Shown here in pieces: positions 1 to 12,220 of a DNA stretch of 64,000 bases. A model generated the notes under the pieces. That model worked only from the letters and a program-made list of their open reading frames with translations, did not search any database and was not told where the DNA came from. How positions within the stretch are numbered: the first letter of the stretch is position 1; every line of letters begins with the position of its first letter. The position numbers and the translations under genes are program-made. This stretch comes from Anadara kagoshimensis (Eukaryota; Mollusca; Bivalvia; Arcoida; Arcidae). The stretch is taken from assembly GCA_021292105.1 (NCBI GenBank), contig CM037870.1, positions 64,168,083 through 64,232,082 on the forward strand, given 5' to 3'.

Positions 1-2084
1 TGTATTAGTTTGACTTATTTGTTTTTGTATTCAGTGAGCAAGTATTGTTTGTAATGGGTTTTTGCACATTTGGTGTTCCGATATCGATTTGATTTCTCAC
101 ATTGTAATTGGGAAAACAGCAAAGCTAATACACAAATTAAAATATTCACTAAATGTAATACCACAATTCTAATAGGTTCGCCTTTAATATCACATTCTAA
201 AACTGACTTGATATCGATTTATTAGACATATAACAATTTTTTTCTTCTGTTATTGTGTGTTTTTGGATGTAAACCGATCTCCTATATAATTAAATAAATT
301 CTTTTGTGATACTATGTAGGTCATAAACAACAAGGGATTATGTACTGATTCCTTTTTAAATGGTTTCAGTCTTGTAAGCAACTTCATTTAAGAAATAATG
401 ACATTCTGTTCATGGTATTTCAAGCCGAGATGATGCAAGGTAATGTGGCGGGTACCAAAGTCAATGAAAAGCGAAGCCCCTCATTATGACTTTAGAACAC
501 AACATGCTATTTGCATTCACACTAAATCATATCACCGTTCACATTGATAGTTTGGACGACTGCATGAAAATAATGTCATTTCTTACATTCACTTTTCTTT
601 AAATAAAGCATTTTCAACAGTACTTATCACAACTCTTTAAAACAATTCCTTTCGGTGAAATCAATGAGTTTATCTAAAATAATTGCAAGTTTGACTTGAC
701 TCCGTCTCCGATTTGCGACAGCTGTGAAAGAAAAATATGATGTTGAACGGTAATCATGTAACTATAAACAATAGTTAACAATATTTATTACATTTTCGTA
801 TTAAATTTAAAAAACCAATGTGTCTTGATGAGATTTGGGTGATTATTTTATAAACAATTTTATTTATTATATACATCAAAGGTAATGATCCCAATTGTAT
901 TTCAACGAAATTTCAATGCGGTCACTTCTGTATGTTTCTTTGAAGAGCGATACAGTTACATTGCAAACATTATACGCTTGTGTTCAAAAATATTTAGACA
1001 TGTAAACTTTATTTTATCCTTTATTATACCACAAACACTGCAGTTCTAGGTGCCGTCTGATCACTTTTGATGAACGGAATACTGTGTCATATTGAATACA
1101 AGTCTTGACTTAATAAATGAAAATCTACAACAGAACTTAAGATTGTATAGATTTTGATCAATATGTTTATAGCAGGCGCGTCTTAAGAAAGCTTAATACG
1201 AACCGGTTCTTTTTTTGTATTTGCGGTAACATCTGTACCTGAAAAAACCGGTGCATACATGTAGTTCTAGTTTGTATTTGGCCATTGCAAAAACTAAGAA
1301 CATTTAGACCACAACAAGAGGATAATTTTGTAACAGGACCTGCTTAGCTTATTTTCAGAACATTTTTTTGTTTATCTATTGTTTGTATACAAAAAAGCTA
1401 CCATGTAATACCATTCTCAAGTAGAAAAAAATAAATAAAATTGAAAGTAGCACATGGCGTATCTGAAAATTTGTACGTACTTGACTGTAGCTAAACAAGA
1501 ACACAACTTAACATTCTCACCTTTAACGACAGACTACAAACTTTGGACGAGTTTGAATAATTTTATAATGATGAATGATATCAATTGATTTGCATAAAGT
1601 ACGATTAGTGATACCTTACTATCCCAATTGCTTTTAAAAACGGCGATAGTTTTTTCTAACCGAGATTCTTTCATTTTACGGATCCCACATTAATAATGTA
1701 GCTATTATGAGAAAGTAGGATTGAAAATAAAGACATGACAATATTAATTTGGATAAAACACAATAAAACATAATACACATACAATAATATTGAACCTTTG
1801 AGTTATTAATTTTCTTTAACAAACAAATAAAACTTGGAATTAATATTTTAAAGAAAATAAACGTGGGTTTGAAATCAGACACGAACAAATCCCGTTAGTT
1901 ACAACAATTTTCATCTTACTGTGGTTAATTCCCTATATAATCCGTGTGCCTGCCCACACACTGTTTCTAAAGTGTACAAATTAATATTACATTGTTACGA
2001 CAATAAGAGTTATTCCTGTATCTTTACAATATCCTCATCAGTACTCAGCGTTAGTAAGCATTAACTTTGAAGCAGCTGAAATAT
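1..2084. other. AT-rich non-coding stretch
   Basis: I see no convincing gene, RNA or repeat structure here. The open frames are short, AT-driven and lack coding character. Confidence 0.5.
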
Positions 2085-2730
2085 TCTTTATAAAGATTTA
2101 TACATAATATAATAAACAACATAGTGTTTCCATGATTAATGTAATAATCCACATAAAGCAGTAAGGAAAAATACTATTTAAAAAATATCTTAAATTGTTC
2201 TGCTATGAAAGGATTTATATATGGAATTCTACATAATGCAATCAACAACATAGTGCTTTTATAAAAAAATATCATCTTTTTAAAAGAATATCAAAAGTTG
2301 TTTTTTCATTTAAGGGTTTGTATATTATACACGTATTCCTACATAATTGCAATAAACAACATAGTGCGTTGACGAAAAAAATATTGAAAAAAACATCAAA
2401 AACTTGTTATTCATTGAAGGATTTTATATATGGATCTCTTCAAAATGCAATAAATTACACAGTGTGCTATAGCTAATGAAAAATATTTTAAAGCATCTAA
2501 ACTTGTTCTTCATTAAAGGATTGGTATATGGATTACAACATAATGCAAATACAGCACAGTGATTCGAAGGGAAAAAAATATTATTAAAAAAATGCTCAAA
2601 CTTGTTTTCATTGAAAGGATGGGTATGTGATATCTATATAATGTAATAAACAACACAGTATTTTGACAAAAATACTTTTCAACAATATCTAAGCCTTTTT
2701 CTATGAAGGGTTTAATTATATAAATGTATC
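2085..2730. repeat. Degenerate tandem array, about 90-110 bp unit
   Basis: A block of roughly seven diverged units. Each has a phrase like ACATAATGCAATAAACAAC followed by a short CATAGTG-like phrase, an A-rich run, and then a phrase like AACTTGTTCTTCATTGAAGG. Units differ by many substitutions and indels, so the array looks old. Confidence 0.7.
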
Positions 2731-3109
2731 TAAACGAAGCGAAAGATTAAGAAATAACATCTTTATTGTTCGTTGAAACTTAACCGATTTTTCCTATTTA
2801 CAAAATGTCTGACAAATCAGGAAATTTACTCTAAAAATCATTTTTCTTGGATTAAAGATTTTCGTGTCATTCAGTAGAGTCACAGGATCTTGTGTTTACA
2901 TCATGATTAAAATACAGTAGATTTTTATGGTAAAACACTTATAAATAGAAAACGTGTTCTTGGATTTAGGATTTCTGTGTTCACCAATAGATCTGATGGA
3001 TTCTACTGAGGTCTGATGGATTTTACTCAAGTCCGATAGATTTTACTGAGGAATTTGTTATGAATGTGTATCATTCTTAAAAATGATTTGGTAATATAAT
3101 CTGAAGTGG

Positions 3110-3850
3110 ACATTGATCTTTCGTTGATTTGTATAATGATTAACGGTAGGTACAGTAAAGCGTTCTAACTTTGATGAGGTCTTGTGGTCAATTCTAGCTC
3201 CAGTTCTTATTCTGTACAAGCTAAATATACAGTTCAAAATCTGTTTGCTCAAACCGAGTAGAACGTATACATGTACTTTGTAAATCTGTAGCTCTAATTA
3301 AGGGTAAATACAGTATAGCAGTATAGTGTCTGACTTTGATGAGGTCTTGTGTTCAAATCTCGGTCTTGTTCCGATTCTGTAAATGATAAAACAATCCAAG
3401 TTTTGCATGTTCAAACCAAAATATAATATGTTTATTTATTATTAATGGTAGATGAGAAAAGTGTTCCAATTATGAGGTTTTCAGGTCAAATTTTGGTCTT
3501 GGTTTACTTTACGAGAAAATACAATTCAAACTTTACATGGTCAAAGCAAAATATAGAATGTATACGTCGTAAATCTTTAGTTCCAAACAATGGGCACAGT
3601 ATAATATTTAACTTTGGTGAGGTCTCGTGTTCAAATCTACGCCTGGTTCTTTGTTAGTACTCTATAAGACAAATCAAACTATGCTTGCTCAAACCAAAAA
3701 AAAAAAAAAAATAAATCGCTATTTCTTATTAACGGTAAGTTAAGTATAGTATTCTGACATTGATGATGTCGTATGTTCAATCTGGGATCAGTTGTGTGAA
3801 ATAATTTCAGTTTTGTATACTCAAATCGAAATATACAATGTATACTTTCT
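3110..3850. repeat. Degenerate tandem array, about 150 bp unit
   Basis: About five diverged units recur near 3139, 3299, 3440, 3590 and 3733. Each carries TTAACGGTA-like, TTTGATGAGGTCTTGTG-like and GCTCAAACCAAAATA-like phrases. The GTTCAAATCT core resembles a tRNA B box, so the unit may derive from an amplified SINE fragment; that origin is inference. Confidence 0.65.
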
Positions 3851-4340
3851 GTCAAATGGTTATTAAATTAGTGGTTGATGCACTATATTTTTAACACTGG
3901 ACAATGTTTCATTATATTCAGGTTTATGATCAGAACTTTTCTTTTTTGTTTACTTGTTTCTTTCTTATTTTTTGTTTCGTATTTACTTGATTTTTGAAGT
4001 TTGTTTACCGCAGTGAATTACATTACAGATCAAGTTTGCGTGTCGTGATTATAACGGAAATCACGGTCTTTTGACTTCGATAATTTTATTTCATGGACAT
4101 AAGCAGTGTAACACAATTTTCTAAATGCTAACAGCTTTTGAACTGATTTTAGTATGCGAGTGTACTACAATGAGTAAAAACTCAAGATTAAATTTCGTTC
4201 CACTGATGTTGACGAAAATGACGATCTTTTGACCTTGAAATACAAAAACAATCGAGAACTATGGGTCCAATATGTAGATGTTTGGGGTATAAGAACGCAA
4301 ATTATTTCAAATTGTTAAGCATTATCTAATATGACTGTTC

Positions 4341-4354
4341 TTTTCTCTTTGTAG
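4341..4354 (+). promoter_or_regulatory. Putative splice acceptor 5' of the GPCR exon
   Basis: A pyrimidine-rich tract running into TTTGTAG gives an AG at 4353-4354. The following sequence would be the 5' UTR of the GPCR exon, implying an upstream non-coding exon. No matching donor could be assigned. Confidence 0.5.
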
Positions 4355-4369
4355 GGTTCAAAGTTTACA

Positions 4370-4423
4370 ATGACGGAGATGGCTGTATCTGTAATGTCAA
4401 CTGTTGAAGATACAACTTTATAA
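4370..4423 (+). other. 17-codon upstream ORF of the GPCR mRNA
   Basis: ATG at 4370 opens 17 codons ending with TAA at 4421-4423. It lies in the predicted 5' UTR, in the same frame as the receptor. No further stop occurs between this TAA and the receptor ATG at 4532. An upstream ORF of this kind could lower translation of the receptor; that role is inferred only. Confidence 0.4.
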
Positions 4424-4531
4424 ATTGTAAATTACAAAATATCTTCAAATACTTCATATTGGATTTTAACAAATCGTGCATTCGGTACATTTATCGAGGG
4501 AAATGGTATCAGCTGGAAGCGTTTTGAGGAC

Positions 4532-5617
4532 ATGGTGACGTCATCATTTATATCTGTTAATAACATAGCAGATCCTACAGAAAATACCCGGGAAAGGTCA
4601 CGTGTCGTCATGGGATACGAACTAGTAACCAATGCATCTATAGGGATCGGCATTGTGTTATTTCTAATCGTTATTTTTACAGTTACTAGTAACATATGTG
4701 TTCTACTGTCAGTAGTGTCCAATAAGAAGTTGAGAACGCTCTCAAATATGTTTATAATATCGTTAAGTTTAACAGATTTACTCGTGGGAACAATTGTTAT
4801 GATTCCTGCTGCACTCAATGAGATTTTTAAGGAGTGGATTTTATCAAAGGGGTTTTGTTCAATCTGGGTATCGTTTGACGTCATGTTAACTAGCACATCC
4901 ATTCTGAATGTTTGTCTAATAAGTATAGACCGTTATGTTGCTATAATGACGCCATTACGATATAAATCTATAATCACCATACAAAAAGCTGTGTTAATGT
5001 TTGGTTGTGTATGGGGAATTGCTATTCTGTCTTCATTTGTGCCAATTGAAACTGGACTTCATAATCTAGCGGTGCCATCTCTGGAGAATTTGACTTTGTA
5101 CAGCGATCGACCAAAATGTATTTTTATTGTAAGTTTTCCATACGCTGTTATAGCCTCCTCTGTAACTATTTTGTTACCAATCATTGTAGCTATAAGTTTA
5201 TATTACAGAGTTTCAAAAGAGGCAAAGAGACAAGCTTTTCTTGTTGGGAGCTTAATCACGCCAGGAAATGTGTTACTTGGCCAAAATGTCGCTGCAAAAC
5301 ATATACGAGAACCCTTCACAAGAAAGGCAACTGTGACACTAGGTATAATTGTGGCTGCGTTCGTTGTGACATGGGCTCCGTTCTTAGTATCCAATATCAT
5401 TGACGCGTATTGCCGATGTATTCCGCAGAACGTGTTCCAAGGTTTTGTTTGGCTTGGTTATTGTAACAGTTTGATTAACCCTATAATATATCCGCTATTC
5501 ATGAGGGATTTTAGAAGGGTTTATGTGTCATTTTTAACAAAATGTTGTCCATATATACAGAAGATAAGAGCTCTTAAAAAGAGTGCAGAAATATATAACG
5601 GGATTCCACTGAGATGA
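4532..5617 (+). CDS. Aminergic class A GPCR (serotonin/trace-amine receptor-like)
   Basis: A 361-residue seven-helix plasma-membrane receptor, predicted to bind a biogenic amine and signal through a G protein. Visible class A landmarks: N54 (1.50), D82 (2.50), C109 (3.25) paired with C196 in loop 2, D133-R134-Y135, W161 (4.50), P216 (5.50), W281 and P283 in helix 6, and N316-P317-xx-Y320. Aminergic signs are D116 (3.32) and W307/Y310 (7.40/7.43). Helix 5 carries A208, S209 and T212 (5.42, 5.43, 5.46), a pattern like 5-HT6. Position 6.52 is Leu285 where most amine receptors have Phe. Loop 3 is short (about 40 residues), and C338-C339 is a likely palmitoylation site. N-glycosylation sequons are at N34 and N186. 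The coding region is a single exon. The start is the first ATG after an in-frame stop at 4421; M27 is an alternative. The last eight codons and the stop lie in a minisatellite unit. The ligand cannot be fixed from sequence alone. Confidence 0.9.
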   Translation: MVTSSFISVNNIADPTENTRERSRVVMGYELVTNASIGIGIVLFLIVIFTVTSNICVLLSVVSNKKLRTLSNMFIISLSLTDLLVGTIVMIPAALNEIFKEWILSKGFCSIWVSFDVMLTSTSILNVCLISIDRYVAIMTPLRYKSIITIQKAVLMFGCVWGIAILSSFVPIETGLHNLAVPSLENLTLYSDRPKCIFIVSFPYAVIASSVTILLPIIVAISLYYRVSKEAKRQAFLVGSLITPGNVLLGQNVAAKHIREPFTRKATVTLGIIVAAFVVTWAPFLVSNIIDAYCRCIPQNVFQGFVWLGYCNSLINPIIYPLFMRDFRRVYVSFLTKCCPYIQKIRALKKSAEIYNGIPLR

Positions 5618-6060
5618 TGCGGCATATATAACGGGATTCCACGGAAATGATACATTATTTGTACCGGGATTCCGCTCATAATTAAATGATACGTCAAAGT
5701 GGGAATCCGCTAAGATGATACACCATGTATAATTGGATTCAGTTGGAATGATACAACATACTGTGTGAAAGGACGGAATCACCACATAAACCGGAATTGT
5801 GCTGAGTTTATGTGTCATTCTGTGTAATGGGATTCCGCTACGATGAAATATAACACGATTCCGCTGAAGTGATGCATTCTGTGTAAAATGTTATAGCGCC
5901 CAAAAGATAAACTCTTTATAACAGGGTTCCACTAAGATGCATCACATGAATCAGCGACGACATCGATGATACGTCATTCTGTATATATATATTTATAACG
6001 GGATAACGTTACTAAAGCTGTGACAACACATATAATGGGATACAACAGAAGGATTCCTCT
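5591..6060. repeat. GGGATTCC minisatellite overlapping the GPCR stop
   Basis: A degenerate array with units of about 34-50 bp built round AACGGGATTCCACTGAGATGATAC. The first unit (5591) encodes the receptor's last residues and stop codon; the second starts near 5625 and is nearly identical. Later units decay towards 6060. Confidence 0.75.
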
Positions 6061-6620
6061 TACATGGTTATGTGGTTGTATATCTATAATCGCATTCGCA
6101 TTCAATTAAGATAATAGCAAATGAAAATGAGTTTGACCTTTGCAGGTGACCTTAGATGGGCTTTGATACAGAAAAATGAACTAACTTGTGGCTAAACGAC
6201 ATCATTTTGAGATTTTCGTACATCGCACGTAACTAAAATACACAAACTCAAGAACAGGTGAATGTTTTCGGAGACAACGGATTCTAGGATAAGCATGCGT
6301 ACATATTCATCAAATAAAACCTGATGGCGGTTTTGATTTATTAACTTGACTGTAACTTTAGTATTTCCAAAATGCGTTACGTCAGAAACCAACATATTTC
6401 AAGACGTCGGGAGAGTAATATTTGAACAATTCACAGTTTGTGTCTCTCTTAGATTAAAACGGAAGTCATAAGATTGAAATATTATCATCGACAGAAACAC
6501 TTTTGACGATAAACGAGTCCATTCACATCTTTGGGAATTCTTGTTTAAAGATGAAGGGATTTTTCCTTATTGATTTAAATGCAGTGTTAATACATCTAGA
6601 TGCCAAGAGACCGCTAACGT

Positions 6621-6838
6621 ACAGTGCATGCCTGTCGAAAGTTTAACAGAGGTAACAAAACCGAGTCGAAGTTTGGCTGCCAATGACTGAGATATTGATA
6701 TCTGTAGAGCGGAATAGAGCAGCTGCTTAAAAAGCTGTCGAGATACAGCTAACGAGGGATCGAGGTTAACTGCTTATTCGGCACTAATTCGTTAGTTTAA
6801 TGTTAACATTTCGACAGGTCTATGCTGTACCTTGTATA
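6621..6838 (-). mobile_element. Family A foldback element, copy 1
   Basis: The ends are imperfect inverted repeats: CCTGTCGAAAGTTTAAC on the left, TTAACATTTCGACAGG on the right. Between them are partly self-similar phrases such as AGCTGTCGAGATA. There is no coding capacity. I treat copies whose interior reads GAATCGACAGCT on the plus strand as forward; this one is reversed. Confidence 0.8.
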
Positions 6839-7151
6839 TGAATGTATTAATAACAAAAAGTGGTGTATGATATAAATTCTAAAATCTGCCACCAACACGT
6901 CACGATAATTTTTGTGCGACGTGTCATTTCCGAAGTTTGATATAATGGCAATTGCAAATCTCTAGTATGCAAGAAATTGTCCCTGGTGCGATTCATGGAA
7001 TAAACAATTTTTTGATGATACGGAATTTATCAACATTTTCACAAATGAGGAACTGTAAAGGGATTTGATAAAAGAGATGGAGATTAACAAGTTTTAATGA
7101 CGCATTGAATAGACTGTTGTAAAGCTCTCTAATCTAAAAGTAATATAACCA

Positions 7152-7408
7152 AGTCCCAGTTTCACAATCATATCTTAATTGAGGTTTTCTTTAACTTAAA
7201 TCTGGCAAATTTAATATATTGATAATTGTATTAATTCTTAAGATATTCAGGGATTCAACGTGTCATTTTGAAGATCACTCGAAGCTTAGATATCATTTGT
7301 ATTTTAATTTTGTTAAACCTTTTCTTTGTAGTACATTAACATAACACGAAATATTATCAGATTTAAGTTAAGGAAAATCGTAGTTGAGGAATGATTGTGA
7401 AACTGGCG
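7152..7408. mobile_element. Family B foldback element, copy 1
   Basis: An inverted-repeat element of about 257 bp. CCAGTTTCACAATCAT on the left pairs with ATGATTGTGAAACTGG on the right, and inner arms around AACTTAAATCTG / CAGATTTAAGTT extend the pairing. The centre carries AAGATATTC. It is non-coding. Confidence 0.75.
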
Positions 7409-7861
7409 CCATATCACTGGACATTTCCTGCAGCACGTACATGAACGCCAAGAGTCTGGAGTTTTATAACCAATAGTACTAATCATGACAATTAAGGCAA
7501 GAAATGAAACACATTGAGATCACAGATTTTAAAATTCCCGAACACCCGGCGTGGTTAAAATAATATCTTAGAGTCTCCAACTATCCTTTTTTCAAGGAAT
7601 GTCTCTGTTTAACAATTCATTATAACACAAAATACTTTGAACAAATCTAGACAAAAACCATCATATCAATAAATATAGAATAAAGCATGGTAAAATTCAT
7701 ATCACATGTCATATCAGTCTAAGATTCCAATATCAGAGGGATTTAACAAAAGGTCTGATACTATTAATTTATTTTTTATCATATTTATTTTAAATTGCAT
7801 ATATAATATCAAATAACAACGTTTGAATTCAGAGTTAAGAGGATCCGAGACGGTTGTGATA

Positions 7862-8310
7862 TTGGTGTGCGATTAAGGAGTGTGATATTGGGGTTCGATA
7901 TCGGTGATGTGACATTGGAGTGTGATATAGGGGCGTGATATAGAGGGTTCGATATTGGGGTAGATATAGGGGTGTGACATTGGGTTGCGATATGCGGGTG
8001 TGATATTGGGTTGCAATATAGGGGTGTGATATTGGGTTGCGATATAGGGGTGTGATACGGAGGGTTCGATATGGGGGTAGATAATTATAGGCGAGTGATA
8101 TTGGGTTGCGATATAGGGGTGTGATACGGAGGGTTCGATATGGGGGTAGATAATTATAGGCGAGTGATATTGGGGTAGATATAGGGGTGTGATATGGAGG
8201 GGTTGATATGAAGTAGTATATGATTGTGATATTGGGGGTGCGATATAAAGCTCTGATATTTTGGTAGATATAGGGGTGTGATATTGGGGGTGCGGTAAAG
8301 GAGTGTGATA
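7862..8310. repeat. Degenerate GATATTGGGGTGTGATA array, about 25 bp unit
   Basis: A purine-rich array whose phrases TGATATTGGG, GCGATATAGGGG and GGGTTCGATA recur every 20-30 bp. A 68-bp higher-order segment is duplicated almost exactly (near 8046 and 8114). The antisense strand is open for 180 codons of Tyr/His/Pro/Ile repeats, but this follows from the repeat and I do not call it a gene. Confidence 0.8.
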
Positions 8311-8839
8311 TAGTTTTATAGTTTGCATCAATATCATATATTTAAAAACTAAATAATTTAGTATAAATATTTGATAAGGTTGAAAACAGTGATGTGTAAA
8401 TGAATTGTGTCGCACCTAATTACCCAATTTTTGCATTAAACGAAATTGCCATAATCATGATAATTTCAACCTTTGAAAACGATATACCGAAAATAAAATA
8501 TTGTGGTAATTTTCAGAGAACACAACACAATTACGTAATTTACATACAGTTTTTATGCGTTTTCCCGTCAGAAAGTATTCTAGTAATTTAGAAAAATATA
8601 CTTCTTATTACGAGTTAAAGTTTAGACTACCTACCGAATAAAGGTTGAACCTGTTATTACTTCTCAAATCCCCGCTACTCAATGTTATGAACAAGTTTGA
8701 GAGGCAAATATCTAAACGTGGGTGTTGTTCATTTTTGAATCGAAATCGAGACAGGTATCTGAAGCTTTAGTCTAATAATAATATAGTCATAAAATGGGCA
8801 ATATTTCCGTTTACAAACAACCAAACCGCACTTAAGTGG

Positions 8840-9085
8840 GGTCACGATGACGTATACATATATTAAGGTTACGATGGCGTCGACGTGGAATTATAGTGAA
8901 GTGATGCGACGTGGAACTATAGTGATGTGACATTGACAAGGAACTATAGTGAGGTGACGTTGACGCGGAACTATAGTTAGGTCTCGATGACGTCGGTTTG
9001 GCACTATAATGAGATCACGAAAATGTGGAACTATAGTGAAGTCCAGGTCACGTTGGCAAAACTAAGGCCAGGTCACAATGACTTT
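8840..9085. repeat. Degenerate GGAACTATAGTGAGGTGACG array
   Basis: About nine units of 25-30 bp with the phrases GGAACTATAGTGA and GTCACGATGACGT. Strongly diverged. Confidence 0.7.
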
Positions 9086-10060
9086 GACGCGGAACATTAT
9101 ATGGCGTCTTTCTATAGATACGTAAACGTCCATTTTTTGTTTACAAACCTATGAACTCGTTCATAATCTGGTTGCAAAGTATACAGCCAGACTATTTTAA
9201 TATAAAGTTTGATATAACAAATAAAGCGTAAAAAGGCGTGATATTATACAAATGATGTCACGTATTATTGCATCTATACGTCGTTCAGACTCTACGTCTG
9301 TGTCTCTTTAATAAGATTGTTAATGACTTATATGTGATAATAATATTGATAAGAAGGCTATGTTATATGTGTATAATGATTTTAATTTAATATGATGGAA
9401 CTAAATAAAATTAATTTGTTGTTTAACGTAATTTTATTATATTTCATCTCAAATAATTCAACCACAAACGTATTAAAGTTTTGAATACCAATCCAAAAAG
9501 CAAAGTAAAAACTTTCAAAAGTGACAAATTTAAGCGGTTGGTGTAGGGTGCATCTGAAAGAAACTACAACTGCTAAATTGACAATGAAAGTACCATGATA
9601 CTATGGGACGTCATAGATTTAGGATCTATTACTGTATCAACATCATCTCATCACACCTGAGGTTTAACCTGTCTGAAGTGGTCTGGAGTCTAACTGCTAT
9701 AGGACATTTTCGGACAGTCATATTATATGTTAAGATAAGGCATTGATTAAAAAGGTTGTATATCTGGACATGATTTTTAGTAGTCTTTGAATAACCGAGT
9801 AATTACCAAACTTTTGGTCAAGTGGCATTTTTATAAAAATGAAGAAATATTTGTAACTGATAACAGGCAGCAGGCAATGCAGGCACAAACTTAATACAAT
9901 AATAGGCTAAGAAAGGTTAAAAAAGGCAAACAAGTTTTTGGGGCACAGATTACGAATTCCGCTATACTATTTTTGACTTGCACTAGATGTAAATCGAAGA
10001 CAAACATACCGGTCCATGTTCAAATCACAATCTCAATAGTAAAAACTTCGAAAACTGTCA
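9086..10060. other. Non-coding stretch with family D scraps
   Basis: No gene is visible. 9480-9620 and 10010-10055 carry weak matches to the dispersed family D (CAATCCAAAAGCAAAGTAAAAACTT-like phrase). Confidence 0.4.
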
Positions 10061-10068
10061 AATTCAGT

Positions 10069-10143
10069 GAAAGGCGAGTACATTGCTGCAAGAAAAGGCA
10101 ATTACATTGCTGCAATGAAAAGGCGAGTACATTGCTGCAAAGA
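10069..10143. repeat. Short tandem repeat, 3 units
   Basis: Three near-identical units of about 25-29 bp with the phrase GAGTACATTGCTGCAA. Confidence 0.75.
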
Positions 10144-10149
10144 TAAGGA

Positions 10150-11420
10150 AAATTGGCAATAGAAACATTGAAGTCATCGCCTTTGTCATACACCATAGGT
10201 TAGGACAAATTTAATGTATAAAGGGAGATAACTCCCTTATATTATATTCTCTATTACTTAAACATTTGTGCTACGAATAGCTTCTAATATATCTCGCTCA
10301 CCATCTTGCACTGCTTTCTATGCTTGCACAAGCTTTTAAATCTTGACCTTTATCTACTGTCTCGTGTATCCACGGTGGCATTGACATCGTTAATATCTTG
10401 TTTTCAAAACAAAATAAAAAATTACAAATATTTATCAAACCTGCAAATGATTACAAAGCTATCATACCGGAAACACAATCCCACCGCTGCCATCAAATGT
10501 GAAGGCTTGATATAATCCTTCGAAGTAGTTTTGGTTTTGTTTTTCAGATAGCACAAACAAAGTAATCATATAAATGCAAATTGAATAAATAAATAAAAAT
10601 AAAGTAATCATAAGTATTTACAAGAACAAAAACAATACATGCAACCACACATACACACATACACTCACGCATTCACATAAATATTTACAAACGATATTAA
10701 TTATAAAGGTAAAGTACCAAAAGCAGCACCACCTCTCGGTGCTTGTAAATGTCAATCGTACTTTTAACAGAAGCATGAAATATGCCATATACAACACACA
10801 TATAATCTGGCAACAATTTTAATAGAGTCACTTTAAAACAGTACTCTCTGTAGAAATATTAACACAATGGGACACTTCTCTGTTAGGGTAACTCAACCCC
10901 CGACAATCAGTTACAATGTTAGTTATGTCTGTGACACAGCAATTAGACTCGTAGTTTTAATGTTCTATAAAGGTAAGTATAAACAATAAAAACGTCACTT
11001 GTACTCAAAAGACTAATTACACAATAAAGTTACTGAAGTTGTGTAACATGGGCAGAAAATGTACATCATGTCACTATACTAATGTCATTCTGTGTTTCCA
11101 GTGTACAAAACGGGTTCAAAAAGGGCTATATTAGTATCAATGGCACCTCGCCAAAATAAAATAATGCTGCATACGGGAATACTGGAAGCTTGTTACAAAA
11201 CACTGCTCTACTGCTACCACTGTTACCCCCAACAAGCACTAACATACGTCCTGACAATATCTAACCAACGACAACCATTTAATCAGGAAACATCTGAATA
11301 GCCCTTGGACAAAGGGAATTGCTGAGGGTATCCTGACAATACCTGCAACCCATAAACAGGAACTTCGTGGCCTCTGGACAACTACCACGCCCGCATACAA
11401 ATACAAATCAAAAAACATAC
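10150..11420. other. Non-coding stretch, nothing recognised
   Basis: Only short chance ORFs. No splice-bounded exon or repeat structure that I could support. Confidence 0.4.
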
Positions 11421-11422
11421 TA

Positions 11423-11760
11423 ATTCATTTCCGAATCACAATCCAGAAGCAAAGTAAAAACTTTGGAACTGACAAGTTAGGTTAGACACGTGAACTTCCA
11501 CCAGGGAAGTGAGGCCGGGTGCTCCGGAAGGGTAAGCACTTCCTGTTTAGCTAGCTACACCCGCCACGTGTGTAATCAAAATTGTGTGAAAGGAACATGG
11601 AACTATGAGACGTCAAATATATCCAAGGCAATCCTGGACACAGAGACATCAAACTTATCAACAATACTGTGATAACGGCCATAAAACTTTTTGAGGGCCT
11701 TGATAAGCCTAGGCTTGCAATATCCCTGAGTCAACAATTTATTTGCAAGCAGCCTACTTC
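11423..11760 (+). mobile_element. Dispersed repeat family D, best copy
   Basis: Contains AATCACAATCCAGAAGCAAA, then GGGTGCTCCGGAAGGGTAAG, a TAGCTACACCCGCCACGTGT phrase, and further down CTTGCAATATCCCTGAGTCA. The same order of phrases recurs at 24255-24900, 27214-27625, 36083-36170, 41575-41790, 44870-45118 (minus) and 52705-52800. No ORF or terminal repeat is evident, so its class (SINE-like or non-autonomous DNA element) is undecided. Confidence 0.65.
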
Positions 11761-12114
11761 GTTGTACAAACTAAATTAAATACACAAATCGAACGGAAGA
11801 TACAGACCCAAACCAAATCTGGAACACAAACTATATATACAATTAAACTAACGAACGTTCACAATGTATCTTTGACAAATTCTATCAAATATCTACTGTA
11901 CTTCAAACTAGATAAGTTAAACTTAACAAGGCAATAGTTAACATGTACCACATAGATGAGACGAAATTCAAAACTATTGTTCGTCTTTTGATTTTCATTA
12001 TAATGATGATTAGCCCGAAGATACTGTAAAATAATCAGCAAGCATAATCAGATTCAGGGAAAACGACAATCCGACCTTCACCTTGATTCATTAAAGGTTT
12101 GCACATACAGATTT

Positions 12115-12220
12115 AGTCCGACTAATCAGCCCACTAAATTCCTATTATTTTTGACTTGTGAACACAAACCCCAACAAATGAAAATTAAAATGGGGGTTTA
12201 GTGGGCTGATTAGTTGGACT
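12115..12220. repeat. 106-bp foldback with 24-bp arms
   Basis: The left arm starts AGTCCGACTAATCAGCCCAC and the right arm ends GTGGGCTGATTAGTTGGACT. They pair with one mismatch over about 24 bp across a spacer of about 58 bp. Probably a tiny non-autonomous element. Confidence 0.75.

Noticed and set aside
4432..4902. 156-codon ORF antisense to the GPCR
   Set aside because: It is the shadow of the conserved receptor helices on the other strand and has no features of its own.
7873..8415. 180-codon antisense ORF rich in Tyr, His, Pro and Ile repeats
   Set aside because: It coincides with a degenerate minisatellite whose unit lacks stops in that frame. No signal peptide or splice context supports translation.
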